From: Rhizobium mongolense USDA 1844
Lineage (GTDB): Bacteria > Pseudomonadota > Alphaproteobacteria > Rhizobiales > Rhizobiaceae
Direction of reading: 5' to 3'
DNA length: 64,000 bases
Assembly: GCF_000419765.1 (NCBI RefSeq)
Contig: NZ_ATTQ01000008.1
Span: forward strand, 186,001 to 250,000
Position numbers and translations under genes: made by a program. Numbering within the stretch: position 1 is the first letter of the stretch; each line of letters starts with the position of its first letter. The notes beneath the pieces are model-generated. The model did not search any database. It was not told where the DNA came from and worked only from the letters and a program-made list of their open reading frames with translations. Below are positions 8,059-21,257 of this stretch, one piece after another.

Positions 8059-10262
8059 AAACGCCGAAAGCCGCCCTTGAAGTAAAGCGTCCCTGGGAAA
8101 TTTCGGCAGACGAAATAACGGCAATCCTTGCCGGCTCGCACGCTAACCCATTTGCCGTGCTCGGCGTGCATGAGGCAGGCGACAGCTACGCCGCCCGCTG
8201 CTTCATTCCCGGCGCCGAAGAAGTCACCGCCCTGACGCTCGATGGCAGCGTTATCGGCGAACTGACGCAGCTCCATCAGGATGGCTTTTTCGCTGGCCCG
8301 GTCGCGCTGGCGAAACGGCAGCCGGTGCGCTACCGCGCCCGGCGCGACGATGCGGAATGGGCCGTCACCGACCCGTACAGCTTCGGCCCCGTGCTCGGCC
8401 CGATGGACGATTACTACGCGCGTGAAGGCTCGCATCTCCGCCTCTTCGACAAGATGGGGGCGCACTGGATCAAGCATGAAGGCGCGCAGGGAATCCATTT
8501 TGCCGTCTGGGCGCCGAATGCCCAGCGCGTTTCCGTCGTCGGCGATTTCAACAATTGGGATGGACGCCGACATGTGATGCGTTTTCGCGCCAGCGCCGGC
8601 ATATGGGAAATCTTTGCGCCGGATGTCCCGACGGGCGTCCCTTACAAGTTCGAGATCCGCGGCCATGACGGCGTTCTCCTGCCGCTGAAAGCCGATCCTT
8701 TTGCCCGGCGCAGCGAATTTCGTCCGAAGACCGCCTCCGTCGTGGCGCCTGAGCTTCTGCAGGAATGGCAGGACGAAGACCACCTCAAACACTGGAGCGA
8801 AACCGACAAGCGCCGCCAGCCGATCTCGATCTATGAGGTGCATGCCGGTTCATGGCAGCGCCACCAGGATGGCTCCTTCCTCTCCTGGGACGAGCTTGCT
8901 TCCAGCCTCATCCCCTACTGCGTCGACATGGGTTTCACTCATATCGAGTTCCTTCCGATCACCGAACATCCCTACGATCCGTCATGGGGCTACCAGACCA
9001 CCGGGCTTTACGCGCCGAGCGCCCGCTTCGGCGAACCGGAGGGTTTTGCCCGTTTCGTCAACGGCTGCCACAAGGTCGGCATCGGTGTCATTCTCGACTG
9101 GGTGCCCGCGCACTTCCCCACCGACGAACACGGCCTCGGCTGGTTCGACGGTACCGCACTTTACGAGCATGAGGATCCGCGCAAGGGTTTCCACCCGGAT
9201 TGGAATACGGCGATCTACAATTTCGGCCGTACCGAAGTTCAATCCTATCTCGTCAACAACGCGCTCTATTGGGCGGAGAAATTCCATCTCGACGGCCTGC
9301 GTGTCGATGCCGTCGCCTCGATGCTCTATCTCGATTACTCGCGCAACCACGGCGAATGGATTCCGAACGAATACGGCGGCAACGAAAACCTCGAGGCGGT
9401 CCGCTTCCTTCAGGACATGAACACCCGCATCTACGCCGAGCACCCGGGCGTCATGACCATTGCCGAGGAATCAACCTCCTGGCCGAAGGTCTCGCAGCCG
9501 GTGCATGAAGGCGGCCTCGGCTTCGGCTTCAAGTGGAACATGGGCTTCATGCACGACACGCTAAGCTACATGAAGCGTGATCCGATATATCGCAGGCATC
9601 ACCACAACGAACTGACCTTCGGCCTGCTCTACGCCTATTCGGAAAACTTTGTTCTGCCACTCTCCCATGACGAAGTGGTGCACGGCAAAGGTTCGCTGAT
9701 CGCAAAGATGCCAGGCGACGACTGGCAGAAATTCGCAAACCTGCGCGCCTATTATGCCTTCATGTGGGGCTACCCCGGCAAGAAACTGCTCTTCATGGGC
9801 CAGGAATTTGCGCAATGGAGCGAATGGAGCGAGGCAACCTCGCTCGACTGGAACCTGTTGCAATACAGCATGCACGAAGGCATGCGCCGCCTCGTACGCG
9901 ACCTTAACCTCACCTACCGCTCCAAGCAGGCGCTGCATGCGCGCGATTGTGAAGGCGACGGTTTCGAATGGCTGATCGCCGACGATCACGAAAACTCCGT
10001 CTTTGCATGGCTGCGCAAGGCACCGGATCACAAGCCGATCGCCGTCATCACCAATTTCACGCCGACTTACCGCGAGAACTATTCCATCCGCCTGCCGTTC
10101 GAAGGCCGCTGGCGGGAAATCCTGAATACCGATGCCGATATCTACGGCGGCAGCGGCAAGGGAAATGGCGGGCGCGTGCAGGCCGTCAACGCCGGCGGCA
10201 GCATCGTTGCGTCGATCACCTTGCCGCCGCTGGCGACGATCATGCTTGAACCTGAGACTTGA
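8055..10262 (+). CDS. glgB: 1,4-alpha-glucan branching enzyme
   Basis: Forms alpha-1,6 branches in glycogen. The 735 residues contain an N-terminal carbohydrate-binding module 48 (GIHFAVWAPNAQRVSVVGDF) and a GH13 catalytic barrel. YEVHAGSWQ, the nucleophile Asp in GLRVDAVASMLYLDY, the acid Glu in TIAEESTSWP and the transition-state His/Asp in LPLSHDEVVHGKGS are all visible. A C-terminal beta domain closes the protein. The start overlaps the glgP stop by four bases. Confidence 0.97.
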   Translation: MKTPKAALEVKRPWEISADEITAILAGSHANPFAVLGVHEAGDSYAARCFIPGAEEVTALTLDGSVIGELTQLHQDGFFAGPVALAKRQPVRYRARRDDAEWAVTDPYSFGPVLGPMDDYYAREGSHLRLFDKMGAHWIKHEGAQGIHFAVWAPNAQRVSVVGDFNNWDGRRHVMRFRASAGIWEIFAPDVPTGVPYKFEIRGHDGVLLPLKADPFARRSEFRPKTASVVAPELLQEWQDEDHLKHWSETDKRRQPISIYEVHAGSWQRHQDGSFLSWDELASSLIPYCVDMGFTHIEFLPITEHPYDPSWGYQTTGLYAPSARFGEPEGFARFVNGCHKVGIGVILDWVPAHFPTDEHGLGWFDGTALYEHEDPRKGFHPDWNTAIYNFGRTEVQSYLVNNALYWAEKFHLDGLRVDAVASMLYLDYSRNHGEWIPNEYGGNENLEAVRFLQDMNTRIYAEHPGVMTIAEESTSWPKVSQPVHEGGLGFGFKWNMGFMHDTLSYMKRDPIYRRHHHNELTFGLLYAYSENFVLPLSHDEVVHGKGSLIAKMPGDDWQKFANLRAYYAFMWGYPGKKLLFMGQEFAQWSEWSEATSLDWNLLQYSMHEGMRRLVRDLNLTYRSKQALHARDCEGDGFEWLIADDHENSVFAWLRKAPDHKPIAVITNFTPTYRENYSIRLPFEGRWREILNTDADIYGGSGKGNGGRVQAVNAGGSIVASITLPPLATIMLEPET

Positions 10263-10284
10263 AGACTGGTGGGAGGAGTAGAAA

Positions 10285-11547
10285 ATGGTAGAAAAGCGCA
10301 TTCAGCCACTTGCCCGCGACGCAATGGCCTATGTTCTGGCCGGCGGCAGGGGAAGCCGCCTCAAGGAACTCACCGACCGGCGCGCCAAGCCGGCGGTCTA
10401 TTTCGGCGGCAAATCACGTATCATCGACTTTGCACTGTCGAACGCGCTGAATTCCGGCATCCGCCGCATCGGCGTCGCGACGCAGTATAAGGCTCACTCT
10501 CTGATCCGCCATATGCAGCGTGGCTGGAATTTCTTGCGTCCCGAGCGAAACGAGAGCTTCGACATCCTGCCGGCCAGCCAGCGCGTCTCGGAAACGCAAT
10601 GGTACGAAGGCACTGCCGACGCCGTCTATCAGAACATCGACATCATCGAGGATTACGGCGTCGAGTACATGGTCATCCTTGCAGGCGATCATGTCTACAA
10701 GATGGATTACGAGTGGATGCTGCAGCAGCACGTCGATTCGGGCGCGGATGTCACCATCGGCGTCCTGGAAGTGCCGCGCATGGAAGCCGTGGGCTTCGGC
10801 GTTATGCATGTGGACAAGGCCGACCGGATCATCGATTTCGTCGAAAAGCCCGCCAATCCGCCAAGCATTCCGGACAAACCTGACTTTGCGCTGGCGTCCA
10901 TGGGGATCTATGTCTTCCACACCAAGTTCCTGATCGACGCATTGCGCCGCGACGCAGCCGATCCGAATTCCAGCAAGGATTTCGGCAAGGATATCATCCC
11001 CTATATCGTGAAGAACGGTAAGGCGGTCGCCCACCGCTTCGGCCAGTCCTGCGTCCGCTCGGATTTCGAACATGAACCCTATTGGCGCGACGTCGGAACG
11101 ATCGAAGCATACTGGCAGGCGAATATCGATCTGACGGCGATCGTTCCGGAACTGGATATTTATGACAAATCCTGGCCGATCTGGACCTATGCGGAGATCT
11201 TGCCACCGGCAAAATTCGTCCATGACGACGAAGACCGCCGTGGCTCGGCCACCTCCTCGGTCGTCGCCGGCGATTGCATCATCTCCGGCGCCACGCTTCA
11301 CAAAAGCCTTCTTTTCACCGGTGTTCGTGCTAACTCCTATTCCAAATTGGAGGGCGCCGTCGTCCTGCCGAGCGTGAAGGTCGGCCGGCGCGCGCAATTG
11401 AAAAACGTCGTGATCGATCATGGCGTCGTCATTCCGGAGGGCCTTGTCGTCGGCGAGGATCCGGAACTCGATGCCAAGCGGTTTCGGCGCACGGAAAGCG
11501 GTATTTGCCTGATTACGCAACCGATGATCGATAAGTTGGATCTTTAG
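10285..11547 (+). CDS. glgC: Glucose-1-phosphate adenylyltransferase (ADP-glucose synthase)
   Basis: Makes ADP-glucose from ATP and glucose-1-phosphate, the committed step of glycogen synthesis. The 420-residue protein has the nucleotidyltransferase signature [20 protein letters not shown] near its start, the substrate stretch [10 protein letters not shown], and a C-terminal left-handed beta-helix used for allosteric control. A GGGAGGAG ribosome site lies 7-14 bases before the ATG. It is 22 bases after glgB and 4 bases before glgA. Confidence 0.97.
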   Translation: MVEKRIQPLARDAMAYVLAGGRGSRLKELTDRRAKPAVYFGGKSRIIDFALSNALNSGIRRIGVATQYKAHSLIRHMQRGWNFLRPERNESFDILPASQRVSETQWYEGTADAVYQNIDIIEDYGVEYMVILAGDHVYKMDYEWMLQQHVDSGADVTIGVLEVPRMEAVGFGVMHVDKADRIIDFVEKPANPPSIPDKPDFALASMGIYVFHTKFLIDALRRDAADPNSSKDFGKDIIPYIVKNGKAVAHRFGQSCVRSDFEHEPYWRDVGTIEAYWQANIDLTAIVPELDIYDKSWPIWTYAEILPPAKFVHDDEDRRGSATSSVVAGDCIISGATLHKSLLFTGVRANSYSKLEGAVVLPSVKVGRRAQLKNVVIDHGVVIPEGLVVGEDPELDAKRFRRTESGICLITQPMIDKLDL

Positions 11548-11551
11548 ACAT

Positions 11552-14631
<3,080 letters not shown>

Positions 14632-14641
14632 TCGGAGGCTC

Positions 14642-16621
14642 ATGCGGGCGGACAACAGGGCTAAAGGGGGCGCGATCCTTTTCGAAACCGGCGTCGAATT
14701 CGCCGTCTGGTCGCAGCATGTCGCAGAGATCCAGCTCTGCCTCTTCGATGAAACCGGCAACAAGGAACTCGCGCGCCTGCCGATGGCGCGCGAAAACGGC
14801 CATGTGCACCGCCTTTTCGTCGACGGTCTGAAGGAAGGCGCCTGTTACGGCATTCGGGCCGACGGCATCTATGCTCCGGAAAACGGTCTCTGGTTCGATC
14901 CGTCCAAGCTTCTGGTCGACCCGTACGCCAAACAGCTCGACCGTCCCTTCCGCCATGATCCGCGTCTCGGCATCTTCGGCGAAGACACGCAGAACCTGAT
15001 GCCGAAGGCGATGGTGACCCGCGATACGAAAGTGACGCTGGAGAAACCTCTCTTCAAGCCAGGCGGGTTTATCTATGAAGTCGCGGTCAAACCCTTCACG
15101 ATCCTCCACCCGGACGTTCCCGAGACGCAGCGCGGCACCGTCGCCGCCCTTGCCCATCCCTCAGTGATCGCTCATCTCAAGCGGATCGGTGTCGATGCCG
15201 TCGAGCTGATGCCGATCACCGCTTGGATCGACGAACGCCATTTGCCGCCTCTCGGACTAGCGAACGGGTGGGGCTACAATCCCGTTGCCTTCATGGCGCT
15301 CGATCCGCGCCTCGTGCCGGGCGGCATGGCCGAACTGCGCGATACGGTCGCGAAGCTTCGGGCCGAAGGCATCGGCGTCATTCTTGATCTCGTCTTCAAC
15401 CATACCGGCGAGAGCGACCGTTACGGCACGACGCTGTCGCTGCGCGGCCTCGACAATCTCTCCTTCTACCGGCATCTGCCCGGCCGGCCAGGCGAGCTCG
15501 TCAACGACACCGGGACCGGCAATACCGTCGCCTGCGATCATCCCTATGTCCGCCAGCTCATCATCGACAGCCTCCGACATTTCGTCCTCGGCGCCGGCGT
15601 CGATGGTTTCCGCTTCGATCTGGCGCCGGTTCTCGGCCGCACGGCAAACGGCTTCGAGGCCCATGGGGGGACACTCTCCGCGATCCTCGACGATGACGTG
15701 CTCGCCGAGCGCATCATGATCGCCGAGCCTTGGGATATCGGTCCGGGCGGCTATCAACTCGGCAATTTTCCAGCTCCCTTCCTCGAATGGAACGACCGCG
15801 TTCGCGACGATATCCGCTGCTATTGGCGCGGCGACGACTGGAAGACCGGACCGCTCGCAACAGCACTGGCCGGCTCCTCCGACATTTTCTCGCGAAACGG
15901 CGCAACGGCGACGCGCAGCGTCAATTTCCTGGCTGCCCATGACGGTTTCACGCTGAAGGATCTCGTTGCCTACAGTCATAAGCACAACGAAGCGAACGGC
16001 GAGGAAAACCGCGATGGCCACAACGAGAACCATTCGTGGAACAACGGCATCGAGGGCGAAACGCCCTATCCCGATATCATCGAGAAGCGCCGTGGCGATC
16101 TGAAGGCGCTGATCTCTACGCTCTTTGCCAGCCGCGGCAGCATCATGCTGACGGCGGGGGATGAAGGCGGGCGAACACAGCGCGGCAACAACAACGCCTA
16201 TTGCCAGGACAACGAAATCACCTGGGTCGACTGGAAGGCGCTGGATGAAGAATTGATCGCCCACACCGCCTTCGTGGCAGCATTGCGAAAGCGCTTCTCC
16301 GTCTTCTCCGAATCCGGCTTCTTCAACGGCAACGGCGATATCGAATGGGTATCATCCTCGGGCAAGCCGATGACCGTTGGCAAGTGGGAGACTGCGAATT
16401 TTTCCACGCTCGGCATGCTGCTCACAACGCGCGACCGCGATAGCCGCAGACAGGTGCGTCTGGCCGTGCTCTTCAATCGATCGAACAATGCAATGGACTT
16501 CGTCCTCCCGCCCCCAGAGACTGCCGCGTGGCGGCTGTTGAGCGCGTCCGGCAACTCCGGAAAGCTTGGCGCGGCAGTGACCGTTCCGCCGCGGTCGGCC
16601 ATCTTTTGCGTCGGGAATTGA
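14642..16621 (+). CDS. glgX: Glycogen debranching enzyme
   Basis: Hydrolyses alpha-1,6 branch points of phosphorylase-limited glycogen. The 659-residue GH13 enzyme shows an N-terminal CBM48-like region (FETGVEFAVWSQHVAEIQLC), the barrel motifs VILDLVFNHTGES, GVDGFRFDLAPVLGR (nucleophile Asp), IMIAEPWDIGPGGYQLG (acid Glu) and NFLAAHDGFTLKDLV. A GGAGG ribosome site precedes the ATG at 14642. It closes the glg operon. A short hairpin sits just after the stop. Confidence 0.95.
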   Translation: MRADNRAKGGAILFETGVEFAVWSQHVAEIQLCLFDETGNKELARLPMARENGHVHRLFVDGLKEGACYGIRADGIYAPENGLWFDPSKLLVDPYAKQLDRPFRHDPRLGIFGEDTQNLMPKAMVTRDTKVTLEKPLFKPGGFIYEVAVKPFTILHPDVPETQRGTVAALAHPSVIAHLKRIGVDAVELMPITAWIDERHLPPLGLANGWGYNPVAFMALDPRLVPGGMAELRDTVAKLRAEGIGVILDLVFNHTGESDRYGTTLSLRGLDNLSFYRHLPGRPGELVNDTGTGNTVACDHPYVRQLIIDSLRHFVLGAGVDGFRFDLAPVLGRTANGFEAHGGTLSAILDDDVLAERIMIAEPWDIGPGGYQLGNFPAPFLEWNDRVRDDIRCYWRGDDWKTGPLATALAGSSDIFSRNGATATRSVNFLAAHDGFTLKDLVAYSHKHNEANGEENRDGHNENHSWNNGIEGETPYPDIIEKRRGDLKALISTLFASRGSIMLTAGDEGGRTQRGNNNAYCQDNEITWVDWKALDEELIAHTAFVAALRKRFSVFSESGFFNGNGDIEWVSSSGKPMTVGKWETANFSTLGMLLTTRDRDSRRQVRLAVLFNRSNNAMDFVLPPPETAAWRLLSASGNSGKLGAAVTVPPRSAIFCVGN

Positions 16622-16630
16622 TTCAAGCCG

Positions 16631-16649
16631 CAACGACTGTGAATCGTTG
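16631..16649 (+). repeat. Small inverted repeat after glgX
   Basis: CAACGA and TCGTTG form a perfect 6-bp inverted repeat with a 7-base loop, starting ten bases after the glgX stop. No T run follows, so it is a weak terminator at best. It could also be an operator for the MaoC gene 62 bases further on. Confidence 0.35.
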
Positions 16650-16710
16650 TCGTAATTGTCATAGATCCACTGTAAGCAATTGAGCAGGCGCCTTTTTTCA
16701 TGGGGAATTT

Positions 16711-17199
16711 ATGGTCAGGGAAATTTCGCTCGCGGAAGTCCGCGGGCTCATTGGCACGAAAACAGGGCTTTCAGATTGGATTCTTGTCGATCAGGCGATG
16801 ATCGACGCTTTTGCGCACGCCACCAACGACCATCAGTTCATCCATACCGATCCGGCCCGCGCGACAACCGAAAGCTCCTTCGGTGGCACGATCGCCCATG
16901 GTTTCCTGACGCTCTCTCTGCTTTCCACAATGAACTACAATGCGTTGCCCAAAATCCGCGAGCAGACGATGGGTATCAACTATGGATTCGACAAGGTGCG
17001 CTTCATGGCGCCGGTCAAATCCGGCACCCGCATCCGCGGTCATTTCGTTCTCGCCGACGCACGCTTCCGCGGCGCCAGCATGCTGATGACCACATATGAA
17101 GTGTCCATCGAGATCGAGAACGAGAAGAAACCCGCGCTTACTGCGAACTGGATCACCATCATCCAGTTCGACCCGAAGGACCGGCCGGAGGAAACCTGA
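16711..17199 (+). CDS. MaoC-like (hot-dog fold) dehydratase
   Basis: The 162-residue protein is a MaoC/NodN-type hydratase. It has the hot-dog hydratase signature AHATNDHQFIHTDPARA with the catalytic Asp and His, then GTIAHGFLTLSLLS. Such enzymes hydrate trans-2-enoyl thioesters, and rhizobial NodN belongs to the same group. The true substrate cannot be read from the sequence. The next gene starts 13 bases after the stop, so they may be co-transcribed. Confidence 0.88.
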   Translation: MVREISLAEVRGLIGTKTGLSDWILVDQAMIDAFAHATNDHQFIHTDPARATTESSFGGTIAHGFLTLSLLSTMNYNALPKIREQTMGINYGFDKVRFMAPVKSGTRIRGHFVLADARFRGASMLMTTYEVSIEIENEKKPALTANWITIIQFDPKDRPEET

Positions 17200-17211
17200 G
17201 GAGCAGGCTCT

Positions 17212-17700
17212 TTGGAAATCCCCGCGCAGTCCCATATCCTCGAAACCGGGAGCTGGCTTGTAAACCACAGGATGGATTCGGCGTTGCCGGGCTATCTTAT
17301 GGTCGGTTCCAAGAGGCTTGCCGATGAACTTTCCGAATTGCCGGCCAGCGCTCTTCCAGAACTGGGCCCCGCTACTGGCAAGGGTCGAGGACGCTGTGCA
17401 CCGGGTTTTGCAGACGCAGCGTGTCTATATCGGCCGATATGGACACGCCCCGGGCTATAGGGTCCATTTCCACATAATTCCGGTTTATGATTGGGTGGAG
17501 ACACTCTTCTGGGAGGATGCCCGATATCGGATCCTTGAGGACCTTGCCGAATCTCCCGTCAAGGCCACTGATGGCGCGGCGTTGACGCTGTTCGTATGGC
17601 GGGAATTTTGCGAACGCGCAGTTCCGCCCGCGATCAAGGGCTCCTCCGTTTCAGAGGCCATTGGATTGCTGAAAGCGGCTATGCGTCCTTATCCGCTCTC
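17212..17700 (+). pseudogene. HIT family protein, frameshifted
   Basis: A TTG start behind GAGGAG opens a frame reading MEIPAQSHILETGSWLVNHR and LPGYLMVGSKRLADELSELP, typical of histidine-triad proteins. Near 17371-17376 the likeness jumps to the neighbouring frame (LLARVEDAVHRVLQTQRVYI, then YGHAPGYRVHFHIIPVYDW), as if one base had been gained in the GGGCCCCG run. The triad keeps the last two histidines (HFHII), but the first position is Arg. The second frame runs on to 18004 without a stop, overlapping soxG antisense, so the natural C-terminus near 17700 is also lost. The end given is approximate. A sequencing error is possible for the frameshift. Confidence 0.75.
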
Positions 17701-17722
17701 GCGCGATTTCACGGCCAGCCCG

Positions 17723-18271
17723 TCAGTGCCCCGCGTCTTCTGTCGCCTCGGCCAGCAGACCGAAGACATAGTCGGAAAACGACCGCCAGCATTCGACCCG
17801 GAACGTATCGTCTTCGGTGCGGAAGAACACGACCTCCGCCTTGCCGAACAGCGTGCGCGAGCAGGCGCCGACCGGAAATGTGCCGATCGACAGGTCCTGC
17901 GGGCAGCCGCCCGAAAGCGTGGCTTCGGCGCCAGGGCCGGAGACGATGATGCCGACATTGCGATGGGAGACATCCGTCGCCGAATGAAGGAGGCTGACAC
18001 CTGAAAACAAGGCCATCAAATCTGCGCCGTCTTCATCGATCACCAGCCATTCGTCGGGGCCGAGCCAGAGCGCCGAGCGTCCGCCCTTGCGGCCCGAGGT
18101 CTTCGGCGCAGCCGGGATCGTGACGCCGAGAGCCGATGAAAGAGCTTTGAGCGAACCTGCCGGCGCCCGCAGCGCCACCCGGCTCGCGGCAGGTGCAGGC
18201 GTCAGCCGTACAGTGGCAGAACCGCCGTGGTTGCCGGAAAGAACGGGTTTGCGAATTGCCATATCAACCAT
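17723..18271 (-). CDS. soxG: Sarcosine oxidase gamma subunit
   Basis: Last gene of soxBDAG and the small subunit of the heterotetrameric enzyme that oxidises sarcosine to glycine, passing the one-carbon unit to tetrahydrofolate. The product of about 182 residues shows the family stretches RSALWLGPDEWLVIDE and TDVSHRNVGIIVSGPGAE. I choose the ATG at 18271 because a GGAGG sits eight bases before it and it overlaps the soxA stop by eight bases. An ATG at 18295 is possible but lacks such a site. Confidence 0.92.
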   Translation of the reverse strand: MVDMAIRKPVLSGNHGGSATVRLTPAPAASRVALRAPAGSLKALSSALGVTIPAAPKTSGRKGGRSALWLGPDEWLVIDEDGADLMALFSGVSLLHSATDVSHRNVGIIVSGPGAEATLSGGCPQDLSIGTFPVGACSRTLFGKAEVVFFRTEDDTFRVECWRSFSDYVFGLLAEATEDAGH

Positions 18272-21257
18272 TGATCCGGCCTCCTTCTTTGTCAAAGAAC
18301 ACCATATCCGTCACTTCAACGGCAATCGTCTTGTCCGGCATCGGTACGTAAAGAGTCTCGCCTATGCGCGCACGGCCGCCGGCGACCAGCGCGAAGGCGA
18401 TCGACTTGCCGAGGTTTTCCGACCAGTAGGACGAGGTCACATGCCCAAGCATGGTCATCGGCTTCGGCTCGTTCGGATTGGCGACGATCTGTGCCCCCTC
18501 TTCGAGCACAAGCTTCGTATCCTTCGTAGCGAGACCGACAAGCTGCTTGCGGCCTTCCCTGACGAGATCGGGACGCTTCAGCCCCCGAATGCCAACAAAA
18601 TCGGTCTTCTTCTTGGAAACGGCCCAGGAAAGACCCGCGTCATCCGGCGTAACCGTGCCGTCCGTATCCTGTCCAACGATGATATAGCCCTTTTCGGCGC
18701 GAAGAACGTGCATCGTCTCGGTGCCGTAGACGCAGGCGCCGAGCGGCTCGGCATTCGCCCAGACAGCTTCCAGCACCGACTGGCCGAAATCGGCTGGAAC
18801 GTTGATTTCGAAGCCGACTTCGCCAGTAAACGACACTCGGAAGAGGCGCGCAGGCACGCCGCAGACCTTGCACTCGCCAACGCTCATATGCGGGAAGGCC
18901 TCGTTGGAAATATCGAGCCCCTCAACGAGCGGTGCGACGATCTCGCGCGCCTTCGGACCTTGCACGGCAATCACAGCCCATTGCTCGGTAACGGAGGTCA
19001 GCCACACCTTCAGGTGCGGGAACTCCGTCTGCAGATAGTCTTCCATGTGATGAAGAACGCGCGGCGCGCCGCCCGTCGTCGTCGTGACATGGAAACGGTC
19101 ATCCGCGAGACGCCCGACAACGCCGTCGTCGTACACGAAGCCGTCTTCGCGGGTCATGATGCCATAGCGGCACTTGCCGGGTTTCAGCGTGTCCCAGGCA
19201 TTGGTGTACATCAGGTTCATGAACTCGGCCGCATCCGGACCGACGACCTCGATCTTGCCGAGCGTCGAGGCATCAAAAACGCCTGCGCTATCGCGAGCCG
19301 TTTTGCATTCGCGGGCAACTGACTGATGCATCGTCTCGCCGGCACGCGGATAGAACCAGGCACGCTTCCAGTTGCCGACGTCTTCGAACACAGCGCCATG
19401 CGCCTCTTCCCACTGATGCATCGGCGTCTTGCGCGCGGGATCGAAGAGCTCGCCGCGCGAATGGCTGATCAGCGTGCCATAGGTGACCGGCGTATACGGC
19501 GCACGGAAGGTCGTGAGGCCGACCTGCGGGATTTCCTTGCCGAGCATTTCGGCGGCGATCGCCAGACCGTGCATGTTGGAGAGCTTGCCCTGGTCGGAGG
19601 CCATGCCGTTCGTCGTGAAACGCTTGATGTGCTCGATCGAGTGCATGCCTTCGCGCACCGCAAGACGGATGTCCTTGGCGCAGACATCGTGCTGGAAGTC
19701 GATGAAGGCCTTGGCGCTCGTCTCCGGTCCGGCACCTTCGGCAGCACCAATCATACCCCCGGTCCAGTCATAGGCCTGCTCGGCCGAGATGCTGATCTTG
19801 CCACTGCCCGGTTTTCCGACGGCCTGCGCCATCAGCTCGCCGGCCGCAAGAGACTCTTCGATCGTCTGTTGCAGGCCGTCCGTGCCGTTGCAGGCGCCGA
19901 CCGACAGGCAGTCCTGGGCATAAGTGCCGGGCAGGAAGCGCTGGCTTTCCGGCTCGAACTTCACCTTGCCGCGCGACTGCGAGAAAAGATGCACCGACGG
20001 CGTCCAGCCGGCCGAAACCAGCAATGCATCGATCGCAATCTTGCGCGGCGAACCGCCGCCGTTGCGGGCAACGGTCATCGATGAGACGCGGAGCTTGCCC
20101 GAAGTATTGATGACCGATTGTCCAGCCAGCACCTCGATACCGAGTGAACGCGCTTCGGCAAGAACTGCAGCCCCCGGTGCCTGGCGGCAATCGACGATCG
20201 CAGCGATAGCCACGCCGGCACGCTTCAGGTCGAAAGCGGCTTCATAGGCCGAGTCATGGGCGGTGTAGACACCAACCCTGGCTCCGACGGCGATGCCGTA
20301 GTGGTTCAGGTACATGCGCGCAGCGGACGCCAGCATGATGCCCGGACGGTCGTTGTTTCGGAATACCATGTGCCGCTCGATTGCACCGCTGGCGAGGATC
20401 ACCCGCTTGGCGCGGACCTGCCAGAGACGCTCGCGCGGCAGGTCACGGCCCGGCTTGGCGATATGGTCGGTCACGCGCTCGGCAAGAGCGATGAAATTAT
20501 GGTTGTAGTAGCCGAAGGCCGTCGTGCGGGTCAGAACCTGCACGTTGTCCATCGCCTTCAGCTTGGCAGCTGCCTGCTGCGCCCAGACGTAGCCTTCGAT
20601 GCCGTCGATCTTCACCCCGCAGTCGAAACGCAACGCACCGCCGCATTCCGCCTGCTCGTCGCAGATGATGACGCGGGCGCCCGCCTCGGCCGCGGCAAGG
20701 GCAGCGGAGAGACCGGCAACGCCGGCGCCGGCGACGAGCACGTCGCAATGCGCATAGCGGCTTGCGTAGTGATCCGGATCGCCTTCCGTCGGCGCGACGC
20801 CGAGACCGGCGGAACGTCGGATGAGTGGCTCATAGACGTGCTTCCAGGCGGCCTTCGGCCACATGAAGGTCTTGTAGTAGAATCCGGCCGCAAAGAACGG
20901 CGAAAGCAGATCGTTGATGCCACCGACGTCAAAAGCAAGCGACGGGAAGCGGTTCTGCGACTTGACGATCATACCGTCGAAGACTTCCTGAACCGTGGCG
21001 CGCACGTTCGGCTGCTTTCGCGCCGAGTCTCGGGCGACGTCGATCAGCGCATTCGGCTCTTCCGCACCGGCTGAAAGGATGCCGCGCGGGCGGTGGTACT
21101 TGAAGGAGCGGCCGACGAGATGCACGCCGTTGGCGATCAGGGCCGAAGCAACGGTATCGCCTTCGAGCGCGGTATAGCTCTTGCCGTCGAAAGTGAAGCG
21201 GGCGGTTCTCGCCGGCGTCAGGCGTCCCTTGCCTGGAATTCGGTTCGCGCCGCTCAT
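18264..21257 (-). CDS. soxA: Sarcosine oxidase alpha subunit
   Basis: Large 997-residue subunit. An N-terminal ferredoxin-like region is followed by a nucleotide-binding fold (VLVAGAGVAGLSAALAAAEA). The C-terminal half (from about residue 610) is a glycine-cleavage T-protein-like domain that binds tetrahydrofolate, ending in GCV_T C-terminal sequence near SYWSENLGKSIAFALV. Length and domain order match TsoA-type subunits. The start overlaps the soxD stop by four bases. Confidence 0.95.
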   Translation of the reverse strand: MSGANRIPGKGRLTPARTARFTFDGKSYTALEGDTVASALIANGVHLVGRSFKYHRPRGILSAGAEEPNALIDVARDSARKQPNVRATVQEVFDGMIVKSQNRFPSLAFDVGGINDLLSPFFAAGFYYKTFMWPKAAWKHVYEPLIRRSAGLGVAPTEGDPDHYASRYAHCDVLVAGAGVAGLSAALAAAEAGARVIICDEQAECGGALRFDCGVKIDGIEGYVWAQQAAAKLKAMDNVQVLTRTTAFGYYNHNFIALAERVTDHIAKPGRDLPRERLWQVRAKRVILASGAIERHMVFRNNDRPGIMLASAARMYLNHYGIAVGARVGVYTAHDSAYEAAFDLKRAGVAIAAIVDCRQAPGAAVLAEARSLGIEVLAGQSVINTSGKLRVSSMTVARNGGGSPRKIAIDALLVSAGWTPSVHLFSQSRGKVKFEPESQRFLPGTYAQDCLSVGACNGTDGLQQTIEESLAAGELMAQAVGKPGSGKISISAEQAYDWTGGMIGAAEGAGPETSAKAFIDFQHDVCAKDIRLAVREGMHSIEHIKRFTTNGMASDQGKLSNMHGLAIAAEMLGKEIPQVGLTTFRAPYTPVTYGTLISHSRGELFDPARKTPMHQWEEAHGAVFEDVGNWKRAWFYPRAGETMHQSVARECKTARDSAGVFDASTLGKIEVVGPDAAEFMNLMYTNAWDTLKPGKCRYGIMTREDGFVYDDGVVGRLADDRFHVTTTTGGAPRVLHHMEDYLQTEFPHLKVWLTSVTEQWAVIAVQGPKAREIVAPLVEGLDISNEAFPHMSVGECKVCGVPARLFRVSFTGEVGFEINVPADFGQSVLEAVWANAEPLGACVYGTETMHVLRAEKGYIIVGQDTDGTVTPDDAGLSWAVSKKKTDFVGIRGLKRPDLVREGRKQLVGLATKDTKLVLEEGAQIVANPNEPKPMTMLGHVTSSYWSENLGKSIAFALVAGGRARIGETLYVPMPDKTIAVEVTDMVFFDKEGGRING

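Noticed and set aside
6073..8124. 683-codon open frame on the minus strand opposite glgP
   Set aside because: It is a mirror of the GC-rich codon pattern of glgP, has no family likeness and no ribosome site. The same holds for long antisense frames at 1017-2753 and 40980-42269.
17700..18004. Extended C-terminus of the HIT protein
   Set aside because: It runs antisense through soxG and has low-complexity, non-family sequence. It is read-through after loss of the natural stop.
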